64,000 nucleotides of DNA from CALKUP01 sp964492735 (GTDB lineage Bacteria > Patescibacteriota > Patescibacteriia > UBA9570 > XYC2-FULL-38-9): positions 68,019 to 132,018 of the forward strand of contig CAZBLE010000002.1 of NCBI GenBank assembly GCA_964492735.1, written 5' to 3'. The notes under the pieces are model-generated. The model was not told the DNA's origin. It did no database searches and was given only the letters and a program-made list of their open reading frames with translations. Of the stretch, positions 50,538-58,940 are shown in pieces (the stretch's first letter is position 1; each line of letters begins with the position of its first letter). The translations under genes and the position numbers were made by a program.

Positions 50538-52025
50538 ATGACGAATATCACAGAGACTGACAAACGCCGCCAGCGAGTGTTGCAGGAAGGTGTAACTGAT
50601 TTCGACAGTGCACCGCAGGCCGTGGTCTATTGGATGACACGAGAAATGCGGGTGCACGATAATTGGAGTTTGCTGACTGCGATTGAGATTGCCAATCAGC
50701 AGCAAGTGCCAGTAGTTGTCATCTACAACCTGAAAGCGGATTATCTTGGTGGCGGCGCTCGGCAGTATCATTTGAAGTTGCAGGGTTTGCAGAGTGTTGA
50801 AACAGGATTGCGCAAACACCATATTCAACTGCTTGTCACAACAGGCGACGATGCAGAATCTGAGATGCACGCACTTTTGAATAAATGGAATGTGCAAACA
50901 GTTGTTGTTGATTTCAACCCACTGCGGATTCAGCAAGAGTGGAATGCGGCATTGATGAAGCAGTTGCCGAACGTATCGCTCATTGAAGTGGATGCGCATA
51001 ATATTGTCCCGGTGTGGGAGACATCTGAAAAACAAGAATGGGCAGCGCGCACCATTAGGCCAAAAATTCACAAACGCTTGCCAGAGTTTTTAACAGAATT
51101 TCCAGCAACCCACGCACCAAAGCAACAGCGGCTCCTTGCAGATGTGTATCCGCAACCAAAAGCGCCGCATTGGGAGGCGCTTGAAAAAGCCGGGCCAAAA
51201 CCGCAAGAGATTGACGCGGAAATTGCAGTGATGGGAGGGGAAGTTCCTGCTCACAAAAAGCTTGAGGTATTTATCAAGAGGTTGAAAGGATACGGCATCG
51301 ACCGCAATGACCCGACGATCGATGGCCAGTCTGATTTGTCACCCTATTTGCATTACGGCATGATTGCGCCGCAACGTGTTGCGCTCTCGGTAATTGCAGA
51401 GGCAGGTGTGTCGGTTGAGCGGTTATTTGATGCGCGGCAAAATGCGGCTTCTCGAGAAAAGCAATCCAAACAAATGTCGCTCGCAGATTCCGCTGCAGCG
51501 TTTTTGGAAGAGCTGATTGTGCGCCGCGAGCTGTCGGACAACTATTGTTTGTATCAACCGCACTACGATTCCTTTGCAGGTTTTCCGGATTGGGCACAGC
51601 AGACCTTAAACGCGCATCGTCGGGACACGCGAGAATATCTCTATACATTAAAAGAGTTTGAACAAGGTAAGACACATGACACAGCGTGGAATGCGGCGCA
51701 GCTGCAAATGGTGCGAACCGGGAAAATGCACGGGTATATGCGCATGTATTGGGCAAAAAAAATACTGGAATGGACGAAAGATCCTGAGCAAGCGCAAAAA
51801 TGGGCGATTGTGCTGAATGATCGGTATTCACTGGATGGACGAGATCCGAATGGATATGTCGGCATTGCGTGGTCGATCGGCGGTGTGCATGACAGGCCGT
51901 GGTTTGATCGAGAGGTTTTTGGGACTGTTCGGTTTATGGCAGAGTCGGGTCTCAAAAAAAAGTTTGACCTTGAAGCGTATGTTGCCAAGTGGGCGCCGAG
52001 TAGTACAAATGGGACGTTATTTTAA
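50538..52025 (+). CDS. phr: Class II deoxyribodipyrimidine photolyase
   Basis: A 495-residue flavoprotein that reverses cyclobutane pyrimidine dimers with blue light. Class II marks are VVYWMTREMRVHDNWSLL at the start, DLSPYLHYGMIAPQRVAL, FLEELIVRRELSDNYCLY, MRMYWAKKILEWT and NDRYSLDGRDPNGYVG near the end. Length is normal. The ATG at 50538 stands seven bases after a TATACT, fitting a leaderless mRNA; the frame itself opens earlier. Surprising for a groundwater CPR lifestyle, it implies exposure to light. Its stop overlaps that of the convergent PadR-like gene. Confidence 0.93.
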   Translation: MTNITETDKRRQRVLQEGVTDFDSAPQAVVYWMTREMRVHDNWSLLTAIEIANQQQVPVVVIYNLKADYLGGGARQYHLKLQGLQSVETGLRKHHIQLLVTTGDDAESEMHALLNKWNVQTVVVDFNPLRIQQEWNAALMKQLPNVSLIEVDAHNIVPVWETSEKQEWAARTIRPKIHKRLPEFLTEFPATHAPKQQRLLADVYPQPKAPHWEALEKAGPKPQEIDAEIAVMGGEVPAHKKLEVFIKRLKGYGIDRNDPTIDGQSDLSPYLHYGMIAPQRVALSVIAEAGVSVERLFDARQNAASREKQSKQMSLADSAAAFLEELIVRRELSDNYCLYQPHYDSFAGFPDWAQQTLNAHRRDTREYLYTLKEFEQGKTHDTAWNAAQLQMVRTGKMHGYMRMYWAKKILEWTKDPEQAQKWAIVLNDRYSLDGRDPNGYVGIAWSIGGVHDRPWFDREVFGTVRFMAESGLKKKFDLEAYVAKWAPSSTNGTLF

Positions 52026-52393
52026 TGCCGTTCAATCAGTTTTTTTGTTTCAGGCTTGTAATACAATGCAATAATATTACGTTCAAGAAATTCTTGGAGC
52101 ACTTGTTTCCCGAGTTCTGTGAGTGCATATTCTTTACGCGCTGGCCCTTTGTTTCCCGGAACAGTGACATATTCAACAATCCCCGTTTGGTGATATCGTC
52201 GCAATGATCTGTAGAGACTTTGTTCTTCAATGGTGAGAATTCCAGTGCTTTGTTGTGTGACAAAATCTAAAATAGCTGCCATGTGCTTATTCCCATCTTT
52301 TAAGGCAAGAAGAACCCAGAGCGTGAGTTGTCCTTTTTTAAAGACATCTTCCCAAGCTGCTAATAGATCTTTTTTATAGGCTGTTGTATTCAC
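52022..52393 (-). CDS. PadR-family transcription regulator
   Basis: A 123-residue winged-helix protein: WEDVFKKGQLTLWVLLALKDG, LTIEEQSLYRSLRRYHQTGIVEY and KGPARKEYALTELGKQVL fit the PadR-like group. It follows the membrane protein gene at 52397 by three bases, so the two form an operon and the regulator probably acts on that gene. The stop codons of this gene and of the photolyase overlap. Confidence 0.82.
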   Translation of the reverse strand: MNTTAYKKDLLAAWEDVFKKGQLTLWVLLALKDGNKHMAAILDFVTQQSTGILTIEEQSLYRSLRRYHQTGIVEYVTVPGNKGPARKEYALTELGKQVLQEFLERNIIALYYKPETKKLIERH

Positions 52394-52396
52394 GTG

Positions 52397-53260
52397 TTAT
52401 TGGAATAATGTATTTTTATGTACGCCATTCATCCGATTCCGACGTTTCAATATCGCCTCAATAAAAAGGATGATTAAAATAAATAGTGGACTGAATGTAG
52501 CACTCTCTGTTGGAGTGGTGTATAGCAGGTTGATGGCAATATCCTTTAATACATAGGCGCCCATTAAGAATATGATTCCAGATATATACGAGTTGATTTT
52601 TTTGAAAAAGTGCTGATTCGCTGACCATAGCCCTAAGATGCATGCCATGAATGCAAAATCCACACATGCAATCGAGATTGAGAGGCTGATGCCAACAACA
52701 ATGATTTGAAGGTTCGCTGCGTCAGAAAGCGGAGGGAGAGGGTATTGCGCTAGGAGTGCGGATGTAGTGATAAGAAAGGTAATGTACGCAAGATTGATTA
52801 GTACAAAATGCCAGAGAGACTGAAGTTGCAATCTTTCCATTGCCCAGTCATAGAGCTTGCGTAATCCTGCTATGTACACGCCGATCCCAGTATATAATCC
52901 GACGAAAATCAATGTGCCCATTGATATAAGGAATAAGAGACTACTGATAATGAGCAGGCCAAAAAAGAGTTCTACTTCTGGAAATACAAGTGATAAAAAA
53001 CCGAGAATGCACGAAGCAGCAAGATTTACGACAATGCTGTTCACAGTTGTCCGGGTCCACGATTGTATTTGATTTTGTAGATACACCCACACGCCAGCGC
53101 ATGCAAGGAGTACTACGAATGAACACAGAAACCACTGATCATCTGTTAAAAAAGAAACAGGAGTTTGCTGGCTGCCAACGTAGATGCTGAAGGCCATAAC
53201 AATAATGGCAACAGCTTGATATTGACGGAGCAGTCTTTTGGGCTTTCTTGGGAGTTCCAT
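52397..53260 (-). CDS. Polytopic membrane protein, unknown
   Basis: A 287-residue protein with about eight membrane segments and short loops; residues 1-12 are basic (PRKPKRLLRQ). No motif of a known transporter is seen. It is paired with the PadR-like gene, as for many membrane proteins and ABC permeases controlled by PadR proteins. Function unknown. Confidence 0.65.
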   Translation of the reverse strand: MELPRKPKRLLRQYQAVAIIVMAFSIYVGSQQTPVSFLTDDQWFLCSFVVLLACAGVWVYLQNQIQSWTRTTVNSIVVNLAASCILGFLSLVFPEVELFFGLLIISSLLFLISMGTLIFVGLYTGIGVYIAGLRKLYDWAMERLQLQSLWHFVLINLAYITFLITTSALLAQYPLPPLSDAANLQIIVVGISLSISIACVDFAFMACILGLWSANQHFFKKINSYISGIIFLMGAYVLKDIAINLLYTTPTESATFSPLFILIILFIEAILKRRNRMNGVHKNTLFQ

Positions 53261-53321
53261 AAAAACAAAATATTAAATACTATTCATCATGTATAGTACC
53301 TAATGATTACTATGTCAAGTC

Positions 53322-53858
53322 TTATACTTCGTTTGGCTCTTCAATCTGCTCTTCAAGGATTTGTTCAATTTTTGAAATATTGACCGGCTCTAACATTTGT
53401 TGGAGTTCAGTGTCTTGTGATAGGTCGATATTATTTTTTTCGGCAAGTCGGACAAGAATTGAAAGGATTTTTGTGATTTCTCGTTCTGTGATCACGTTGA
53501 TTTGCAGGTCAATTTCTTCACGAATATCATCGATATTTGCCGATCGATTTTGAGACACTAATACAATAATTGCAAGGATAATTGCTTCCAAGGAAACGAC
53601 CATTGTGAGAAAGCTAAATGGGTATTCGTCAAATGGTTTCAGGAAGGGGACAAGGTCAGCATTGATGGCAATCCATACACCAAACCATGAAATATTTAAT
53701 AATAAAAACACCATACTCCCAAATTTGGTTGTGAGTGTGTCGGCAATTTTTTCCGCGAGGTTTCGCTTTGCGTTTGTTTTTGCTTTAAAACTTTTAATGA
53801 CGAGCGCATCATTTTTGTGTGTTTTGTGGGCGAGGGGGTGTGTCGATTCTTTGATCAT
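53322..53858 (-). CDS. DUF1003 membrane protein
   Basis: A 178-residue protein with two membrane helices. The segment from FGSMVFLLLNISWFGVWIAI through FDEYPFSFLTMVVSLEA to VLVSQNRSA is the DUF1003 signature. A coiled-coil tail with acidic heptads follows (EREITKILSILVRLAEKN). I use the ATG at 53858; the upstream frame is basic and low-complexity. Function of the family is unknown. Confidence 0.85.
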   Translation of the reverse strand: MIKESTHPLAHKTHKNDALVIKSFKAKTNAKRNLAEKIADTLTTKFGSMVFLLLNISWFGVWIAINADLVPFLKPFDEYPFSFLTMVVSLEAIILAIIVLVSQNRSANIDDIREEIDLQINVITEREITKILSILVRLAEKNNIDLSQDTELQQMLEPVNISKIEQILEEQIEEPNEV

Positions 53859-53917
53859 AAGAGGAATAATAATATGCGTAGTATAGCAAGACAGGATTTT
53901 TTTGTATGTAGAGGTAC

Positions 53918-53945
53918 AAAAAACCCCTCGCGAGTGGAGGGGTTT
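53918..53945 (-). terminator. Intrinsic terminator
   Basis: AAACCCCTC (53921-53929) pairs with GAGGGGTTT (53937-53945); on the minus strand it is followed by TTTTTT, ending the transcript of the gene at 53968. Confidence 0.9.
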
Positions 53946-53967
53946 GTATGTGCTGTAGAATGATCTG

Positions 53968-54396
53968 TTATGCTTGTTTTTTGTAGACGAAGAATGTTGC
54001 AACAGAACTAATGAAGCTCACGACCCAAGCGAGCCATGCAACGTAATATCCCATTTCCATTTTTGTGATTCCAAGAGTTTCAGCTGATGCACTGCCTGAA
54101 ACATTTGCAGATGCCATTGGAACTAATACAACAACTAAGAGGAGGATGCTTAAAATTGCCATCATCTTTTTTGCTTTCCATGCAGCGAATGCAGAAACAA
54201 GTAGAAGAATCACACCGATTGCGATCACAAATGTTTGCTTTGGTTTCACTGCGTCTTCAATTGTTGCTTTTGCAAAACTTGCAAGACTGCCTTCTGGAAC
54301 AACGATCCAAGTCATGAGACCGGCAACAATAAATAAAATACTTCCGATGTAGTTTGCGATTGCAACGGGGTGCAATAGGTATGATTTATTTTCCAT
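53968..54396 (-). CDS. Small four-helix membrane protein
   Basis: A 142-residue protein with four membrane helices (about residues 12-32, 55-72, 76-96, 113-137) and short polar loops. No family recognised; the layout resembles small DUF4149- or DUF5671-like proteins but I cannot assign it. Single gene with its own terminator. Confidence 0.65.
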   Translation of the reverse strand: MENKSYLLHPVAIANYIGSILFIVAGLMTWIVVPEGSLASFAKATIEDAVKPKQTFVIAIGVILLLVSAFAAWKAKKMMAILSILLLVVVLVPMASANVSGSASAETLGITKMEMGYYVAWLAWVVSFISSVATFFVYKKQA

Positions 54397-54476
54397 AAGA
54401 AAATGATATATTGATTAATACCTCAAAGAATAGCAGATATGGGATTTTTCTGAAAGTGAAATGGTGTGTAGAAACA

Positions 54477-54519
54477 ACAAAACCTCGGTCTGCATACAGC
54501 GAGCTGTAGCGTTCCGAGG
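54477..54519 (-). terminator. Terminator of the 90-residue GC-rich gene
   Basis: Minus strand CCTCGG (54514-54519) pairs with CCGAGG (54483-54488), with an inner TACAG/CTGTA, followed by TTTTG. The T tract is short. Confidence 0.65.
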
Positions 54520-54548
54520 ATTTTCTCCTCTTGAGAGCACCGGTCGGA

Positions 54549-54821
54549 TCAGGACCGGCTCAATCGCCTCACGGCGATGATGCGCACGGCGTTCCGTGCG
54601 GCTCGGAGGGCGGCGACGGTCTGATTGACCTCGCCGTCACCCCAGGGAAGGAGGCTAATGCCAATGGCACCGGCCTCACAGGTGCAAAGCGTGGCCAGAA
54701 GGCCGGCCACGCCACCGTTGTCGGGACAGGACGCCCAGAGCGCGAGGGCGCTCAGGACGGCCATCGTACAGAGGTTCCGGAGCCGCAGGAGCGGGTCCGG
54801 AGGACACAACCACTTCATCAT
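54549..54821 (-). CDS. GC-rich small membrane protein
   Basis: A 90-residue protein from the ATG at 54821 (or 54818) with AGGAGG five bases upstream. It has two hydrophobic stretches (MAVLSALALWASC and GLLATLCTCEAGAIGISLLPW) and a basic, Arg-rich end (ALRAARNAVRIIAVRRLSRS). No family recognised. The frame continues upstream to 54899, but the SD picks the internal start. GC-rich codons, an own promoter and terminator, and an SD set it apart from the AT-rich neighbours. Confidence 0.55.
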   Translation of the reverse strand: MMKWLCPPDPLLRLRNLCTMAVLSALALWASCPDNGGVAGLLATLCTCEAGAIGISLLPWGDGEVNQTVAALRAARNAVRIIAVRRLSRS

Positions 54822-54956
54822 GGCGTCCTCCTCTTGCACTGCCAGGCGGCAGCGCCAGTGCCGAGGGATTCGGCAACTGCAGACTGCTGAGGACTCCATC
54901 CATCAGACTGCAATTTCCGATCCAGCATGCCATTAAGGGGCGTGTATATTGCACAC

Positions 54957-54985
54957 CTTATACGCGAATATTCAGTATTTGTCTA
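54957..54985 (-). promoter_or_regulatory. Promoter of the 90-residue GC-rich gene
   Basis: Minus strand: TAGACA (54980-54985), 17 bases, TATAAG (54957-54962). The leader of about 130 bases is GC-rich and contains the near-palindrome GCACTG...CAGTGC just before the SD. Confidence 0.5.
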
Positions 54986-55012
54986 GTACCCCTTGTGGAG
55001 AGCTCTGCCGAT

Positions 55013-55294
55013 TTATTCAGTTCGTTGTATCAGTGTTATTGTTCCATTATCACTAATGAAATTATCAAGCACAGGAATATCGGCGGCAGATCGAATTGTC
55101 CAGTTTAAGAAGGTGATAAGAAGAGCGGCGATAATTGATGCGCCGACTGCATATCCAGCACCTTTTCCAATTGAAATAACAACATTCCATTTAAACGAAA
55201 TTTGCTTTTCAATTTTTTTGTCGAGTTCATGAATTCGCTGAGAGAGCTGCTGTAGTTCATGTTCGAGTTCTTGTTCTTTTTTTATTTGTACCAT
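55013..55294 (-). CDS. Small coiled-coil membrane protein, DUF5665-like
   Basis: A 93-residue protein: a charged coiled coil (residues 5-33, EQELEHELQQLSQRIHELDK), then one glycine-rich membrane helix with IGKGAGYAVGASIIAALLIT, similar to DUF5665-type small proteins found often in CPR. The ATG at 55294 is preferred over 55312. Function unknown. Confidence 0.65.
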   Translation of the reverse strand: MVQIKKEQELEHELQQLSQRIHELDKKIEKQISFKWNVVISIGKGAGYAVGASIIAALLITFLNWTIRSAADIPVLDNFISDNGTITLIQRTE

Positions 55295-55354
55295 ACGGAA
55301 AGTATAGAACAATTTGTATCAAATAGACAAAGTGCGGAGTGGTCAGTTCCGCCT

Positions 55355-55397
55355 GCGATTCGACTTCGGGGTGTTGTGTGAAGTGAGTCGCTTTTTT
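55355..55397 (+). terminator. Plus-strand terminator hairpin without an obvious gene
   Basis: GCGATTC-g-ACTTC pairs with GAAGTGAGTCGC (one bulge, one G-U), then six T at 55392-55397. An outer GGTCA/TGACC repeat encloses it. No plus-strand gene lies upstream for several kilobases; it may shield the GC-rich cassette from read-through or end a short RNA. Confidence 0.6.
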
Positions 55398-55444
55398 GAC
55401 CGGTGGTGGTTGGCACGGTGACGGCAGACTCCAGTACCCTAGGT

Positions 55445-56098
55445 TCAGCCGTTGAGACCGTGCACCGTGCGGAACGCCGGAAGAGTGCACAGGTGCTCGT
55501 ACACTCCCCAGATCTTCGGCCACTTCTCCGAGACGGGGAGGCTGAAGCGGCTGATCGCCGCCCAGACCTCGGTGCCGAGGGTGATGTCGGCGAGCGTCAA
55601 GCGCTCGCCAACGCAGAAGTCTGGGTCGCTCTGGTGGAGCTTGAGCATCCTCTCGAGGGCGTCGAAGGCACGCCCTACCCAGAAGATCGACCAGCCGTTG
55701 GTCTCGGCCCTGCTGGTGTAGTGAGCTTCCTGCATCAGCCGCAGGAGCGGCTGGCGGTTGCCGAGCGGCCTCAGGTCCGAGTCCAGGAGCCGCATGATCT
55801 CCCGAACCCGGAAGCGCTCGAGTGTGCCTTCGCCCAGCAGCTGTGCCTTAGGACACAGCTCGGCGAAGTACTCCATGATTGCCCCACTTTGAGTGAGGAC
55901 ATCCTCCACCTTGCCGTGACCCGTCAGGTCGAGGGCAGGGACACGCTGGTTCGGGTTAATCGCCGTGAAGGCGCTCCCGAACTGCTCTTCTGCGGCCAGG
56001 TTGACTTCGATCAGTGTGTAGTTGATTCTGAGGAGGGCAAGGACGACGCGCACGGGCTTTGGGCCCCGTGCCGCTTCGCATGAATAGAGTTTCATCAT
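55445..56098 (-). CDS. Glutathione S-transferase family protein (GC-rich)
   Basis: A 217-residue GST. The N-terminal thioredoxin-like domain begins KLYSCEAARGPKPVRVVLAL and has the glutathione-binding NQRVPALDL and LTQSGAIMEYFAE (Gln-Ser for the gamma-Glu), the C-terminal all-helical domain has LADITLGTEVWAAISRF. It resembles proteobacterial MaiA/Ure2-type GSTs. A strong SD (GGAGG) precedes the ATG at 56098, and the promoter is TTGACC-N17-TAGGGT. The very GC-rich codons point to recent transfer. A glutathione-making route here is only hinted at by the GCS2 gene at 40966. Confidence 0.92.
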   Translation of the reverse strand: MMKLYSCEAARGPKPVRVVLALLRINYTLIEVNLAAEEQFGSAFTAINPNQRVPALDLTGHGKVEDVLTQSGAIMEYFAELCPKAQLLGEGTLERFRVREIMRLLDSDLRPLGNRQPLLRLMQEAHYTSRAETNGWSIFWVGRAFDALERMLKLHQSDPDFCVGERLTLADITLGTEVWAAISRFSLPVSEKWPKIWGVYEHLCTLPAFRTVHGLNG

Positions 56099-56127
56099 GC
56101 ACAACCTCCATGGTTGAGTGCAGAATT

Positions 56128-56156
56128 ACCCTAAGCCGTCTCAGATATTTGGTCAA
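56128..56156 (-). promoter_or_regulatory. Promoter of the GST cassette
   Basis: Minus strand: TTGACC (56151-56156), 17 bases, TAGGGT (56128-56133), the same -10 as for the 74-residue cassette gene at 28064. Confidence 0.65.
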
Positions 56157-56215
56157 CTGATGTATACGGAGTTTTTTAGCAAGCCGAGCGCACTATATGT
56201 GCTATACTATTTTTT

Positions 56216-57325
56216 ATGAAACGATTTTTTTTATTCTCCACTCTCATCATCGGCAGCATGCTCTGCATCGCTCAGCCAGCGCAGGCTGCATCGGGAATTA
56301 CGTATGGGCCATATATTCAGCGAGTCACAATGAAAGCAGCAACAATTTTAATTGAAACAGATGCCAGTGAAGCAGTTACACTTCACTATCGTGAGCTAGG
56401 CACACAGTGGCGAACCATGTCTGATGCACAACCAAAAAATAGACATCGGTATCGATTAACTGGCCTCAAACCAAATACAACATATGAGTATGTTTTATTG
56501 CGAGGTAATACACCAATCACACAAGAATATGCCTTTACAACACTGCATACTATTACGAATGACGACCCATTAAAAATCGCGGTCGTTGGTGATTCAGGTG
56601 AAATCAATAAAGATACATTGCGTGTCGTTTCTCAAATGCAACAATGGAAACCAGAGATGATTTTACATACAGGAGATATTGCATACACAGAAGGCACGCT
56701 TCCTGAATTTATTTCTGGATTTTTTAAACCATACCAACCATTGATTGCGACAACGCCACTCTATGCTGCAATGGGAAATCATGAATTTAGAACAGGACAA
56801 GGGAGTGTGTACAAAGAAGTCCTTGAAATGCCAACATCAAAAAGTGGTGGGGAAGACTATTATTCCTTCAATGTTGATTCGGTGCACATCGTGTCGCTCA
56901 ATACGAACTTGGATTATTCGGTTGGGAGTAAACAGAATGCATGGCTTCAGCAGGACCTCGCGAAGTCAAAAGAGAAATGGAAAATTGTGATATTTCACCA
57001 CCCGCCCTTTAGTTCTGGAGAACATGGCGGAGACACGTTGATTGCAGCAGCGCTCGCTCCGATTTTTGAAACCAATGGGGTTGATCTTGTTTTGAATGGG
57101 CATGATCACGATTATGAACGTAACCAAGAAATCAGTGGAGTGGACTATATTGTTACTGGCGGTGGAGGAAGAGCGACATATGCAAAAGAGTCTAACAACC
57201 CATATTCAAAAGTGTTTGTTTCTGAAAATCATTTTGTTGGCCTGAAGGTCTATCCACATAAAATTTCACTTCGCGCCATTGATAAGCGTGGATATGAAAT
57301 TGATGCGTACACGATTAAAGAATAG
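56216..57325 (+). CDS. Exported purple-acid-phosphatase-like metallophosphoesterase
   Basis: A 369-residue exported enzyme: signal peptide 1-24 (AQPAQA cut site), a fibronectin-III-like purple acid phosphatase N-terminal domain (25-110), then the dinuclear metal phosphoesterase core with VVGDSGE, HTGDIAY, AAMGNHEF, IFHHPPFSSG and VLNGHDHDYER. All metal ligands are present. It would release phosphate from organic esters outside the cell. TATACT lies seven bases before the ATG, so the mRNA is probably leaderless. Its end overlaps the convergent ATP-grasp gene by 11 bases. Confidence 0.93.
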   Translation: MKRFFLFSTLIIGSMLCIAQPAQAASGITYGPYIQRVTMKAATILIETDASEAVTLHYRELGTQWRTMSDAQPKNRHRYRLTGLKPNTTYEYVLLRGNTPITQEYAFTTLHTITNDDPLKIAVVGDSGEINKDTLRVVSQMQQWKPEMILHTGDIAYTEGTLPEFISGFFKPYQPLIATTPLYAAMGNHEFRTGQGSVYKEVLEMPTSKSGGEDYYSFNVDSVHIVSLNTNLDYSVGSKQNAWLQQDLAKSKEKWKIVIFHHPPFSSGEHGGDTLIAAALAPIFETNGVDLVLNGHDHDYERNQEISGVDYIVTGGGGRATYAKESNNPYSKVFVSENHFVGLKVYPHKISLRAIDKRGYEIDAYTIKE

Positions 57326-58409
57326 CCGGCCCTGTTACCTCACTCATAATCTGAAGTTGTTTTACAATAATACGCATGAGCTGTTTTGCTCGACGTTCGT
57401 CTTCTGGATTTGACCACGTAAGGCCTGGACTCGCATTGCCTTCTACAAGATAGAGGTTGCCATTTTCACTCCGCATAAAATCTAAGGTGTACATACCATT
57501 TTTTAGGTGTGCCGTTTTTTGAATTTGGGCAATCATTTTGACGACTTGTTCTGGGATGTCATCTGTCGCGATGTAATCAATCGCACCGCCTTGTTTTGCG
57601 TTGGCTCGAAAGTCACCTTTTTTTGCAGTTCGAATAAAACTTTGCAAAATTTGTTTGTCGCCGATAATCACCCGTAAATCTGCTTTGCCATTTTTCCGCC
57701 CAGTATCAAAATTACTCGCGTGAATAAACGGTTGTAATAAAAATTGGACATCATCAACGCCGGTTGGAATTTTTTTAAATGCAGCGTCTGTGTGAATTTT
57801 GTAAATATGATCACCGCCACCGCCAAAGACATCTTTTAAAATAAGCTCTTTTGTAAAGTCTTCAATGTGCGCATGAGTGTCGATTTGTTTTTTGAGTGCG
57901 CGCTTAGCAGTGTTCATGGTTTTGAGTGAACCAAGATTGATTGCAACAGTTGGAAGCATGTATTGAGAAAGCGCGGCGTAGGTTGTGAGTTTGTTATCAA
58001 ATAACATCCGCGTATCATGATTGTGATACAGCGCAATGGACTGAGAGTCACCAAGTAATTGTTTCATTGCAGCGTCATTGGTGTGAGCGATGTTGGAGAA
58101 CTTGTCGAACACAACAGCAGTCGTCGCAGAGTGTGTTACGCGGTTCCACTGAGTGGTATATGTCCAATAGGAAGACACTGTTCCGGTCCCACTAATGTCA
58201 GCGACAGTCGCAAAGCCAGCGGAAAGTCCGAGTCGTTTTGCATACTTTAAGAGATAAGCGTAACTGCGATTGCAGCTCGCTGCCGCGCCTCTGCCAGCAA
58301 ATGGTGAAATGCCAGTATAGCTATTATTTGCGGCACTTTGTGCATCTTTATTGCTGTAAATAACAAGAAAATCGCGTTGTGTTGGACTCGTTTCAATAAG
58401 TGTATTCAT
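57315..58409 (-). CDS. RimK/ATP-grasp-like ligase
   Basis: A 364-residue protein with the ATP-grasp layout: an N-terminal pre-ATP domain, a central helical region with DNKLTTYAALSQYMLPT (the K-x-x-x-x-L of RimK/glutathione-synthetase-like enzymes), ELILKDVFGGGGDHIYKI (the glycine-rich loop) and the end TLDFMRSENGNLYLVEGNASPGL with the metal-binding Asp, Glu and Asn. It ligates a carboxylate to an amine or thiol; the substrate is unknown. A link to gamma-Glu-Cys made by the GCS2-like protein is possible but unproven. Confidence 0.8.
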   Translation of the reverse strand: MNTLIETSPTQRDFLVIYSNKDAQSAANNSYTGISPFAGRGAAASCNRSYAYLLKYAKRLGLSAGFATVADISGTGTVSSYWTYTTQWNRVTHSATTAVVFDKFSNIAHTNDAAMKQLLGDSQSIALYHNHDTRMLFDNKLTTYAALSQYMLPTVAINLGSLKTMNTAKRALKKQIDTHAHIEDFTKELILKDVFGGGGDHIYKIHTDAAFKKIPTGVDDVQFLLQPFIHASNFDTGRKNGKADLRVIIGDKQILQSFIRTAKKGDFRANAKQGGAIDYIATDDIPEQVVKMIAQIQKTAHLKNGMYTLDFMRSENGNLYLVEGNASPGLTWSNPEDERRAKQLMRIIVKQLQIMSEVTGPAIL

Positions 58410-58494
58410 TCATAGAGACCCTACCATGCTGACCCTAAAGTAGATAGGGCAGCACGAATATGCTAGGATGGACCTCTATTATTATTGAGTATGT

Positions 58495-58830
58495 ATGGTT
58501 ACAACAAATACAGGATTACAATATGAAGATGTCACAGTAGGTGACGGAGCAGAAGCGACAAAAGGCGCAATGGTATCAGTGCATTACACTGGAACATTGG
58601 AAGACGGAACGCAATTTGACAGTTCACGTTCACGTGGACCATTTGAGTTCGCGCTTGGCGGCGGCATGGTAATCGCTGGGTGGGATGAAGGTGTCCAAGG
58701 AATGAAAGTTGGCGGAACACGAACATTGGTGATCCCATCAGACTTAGCATATGGTCCAATGGGAATTCCAGGTGCGATTCCAGGTGGCGCAACATTGCAT
58801 TTTGATGTTGAATTGCTCGCAGTGAAATAA
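58495..58830 (+). CDS. FKBP-type peptidyl-prolyl isomerase
   Basis: A 111-residue single-domain FKBP without signal peptide, so cytoplasmic. The fold is complete: GAMVSVHYTGTLEDGTQFDSS, PFEFALGGGMVIAGWDEGVQGMKVGG is given here as residues 45-70, then RTLVIPSDLAYG and GATLHFDVELLAVK. The active-site Tyr, Asp, Phe and Trp positions are all filled. It speeds proline isomerisation during protein folding. A clear terminator follows. Confidence 0.96.
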   Translation: MVTTNTGLQYEDVTVGDGAEATKGAMVSVHYTGTLEDGTQFDSSRSRGPFEFALGGGMVIAGWDEGVQGMKVGGTRTLVIPSDLAYGPMGIPGAIPGGATLHFDVELLAVK

Positions 58831-58845
58831 CGGCAAGAGGATTAT

Positions 58846-58877
58846 AAAAAAGGTGGCGTGTGAGCCGCCTTTTTTTT
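58846..58877 (+). terminator. Terminator of the FKBP gene
   Basis: GGTGGC (58852-58857) pairs with GCCGCC (58864-58869) including one G-U, preceded by A6 and followed by eight T. Confidence 0.92.
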
Positions 58878-58940
58878 GTAGTCATATACTACTGACATAT
58901 GATAGACTAAATACAATCTTTCAAATTCAAATATATCTTT

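Noticed and set aside
54531..54890. 119-codon plus-strand frame opposite the GC-rich small membrane protein
   Set aside because: Low-complexity Gly/Arg/Ala composition and no SD; the minus frame has an AGGAGG SD and hydrophobic segments.
55403..56083. 226-codon plus-strand frame opposite the glutathione S-transferase
   Set aside because: The minus strand is a clear GST; the plus frame is an antisense artefact of GC richness.
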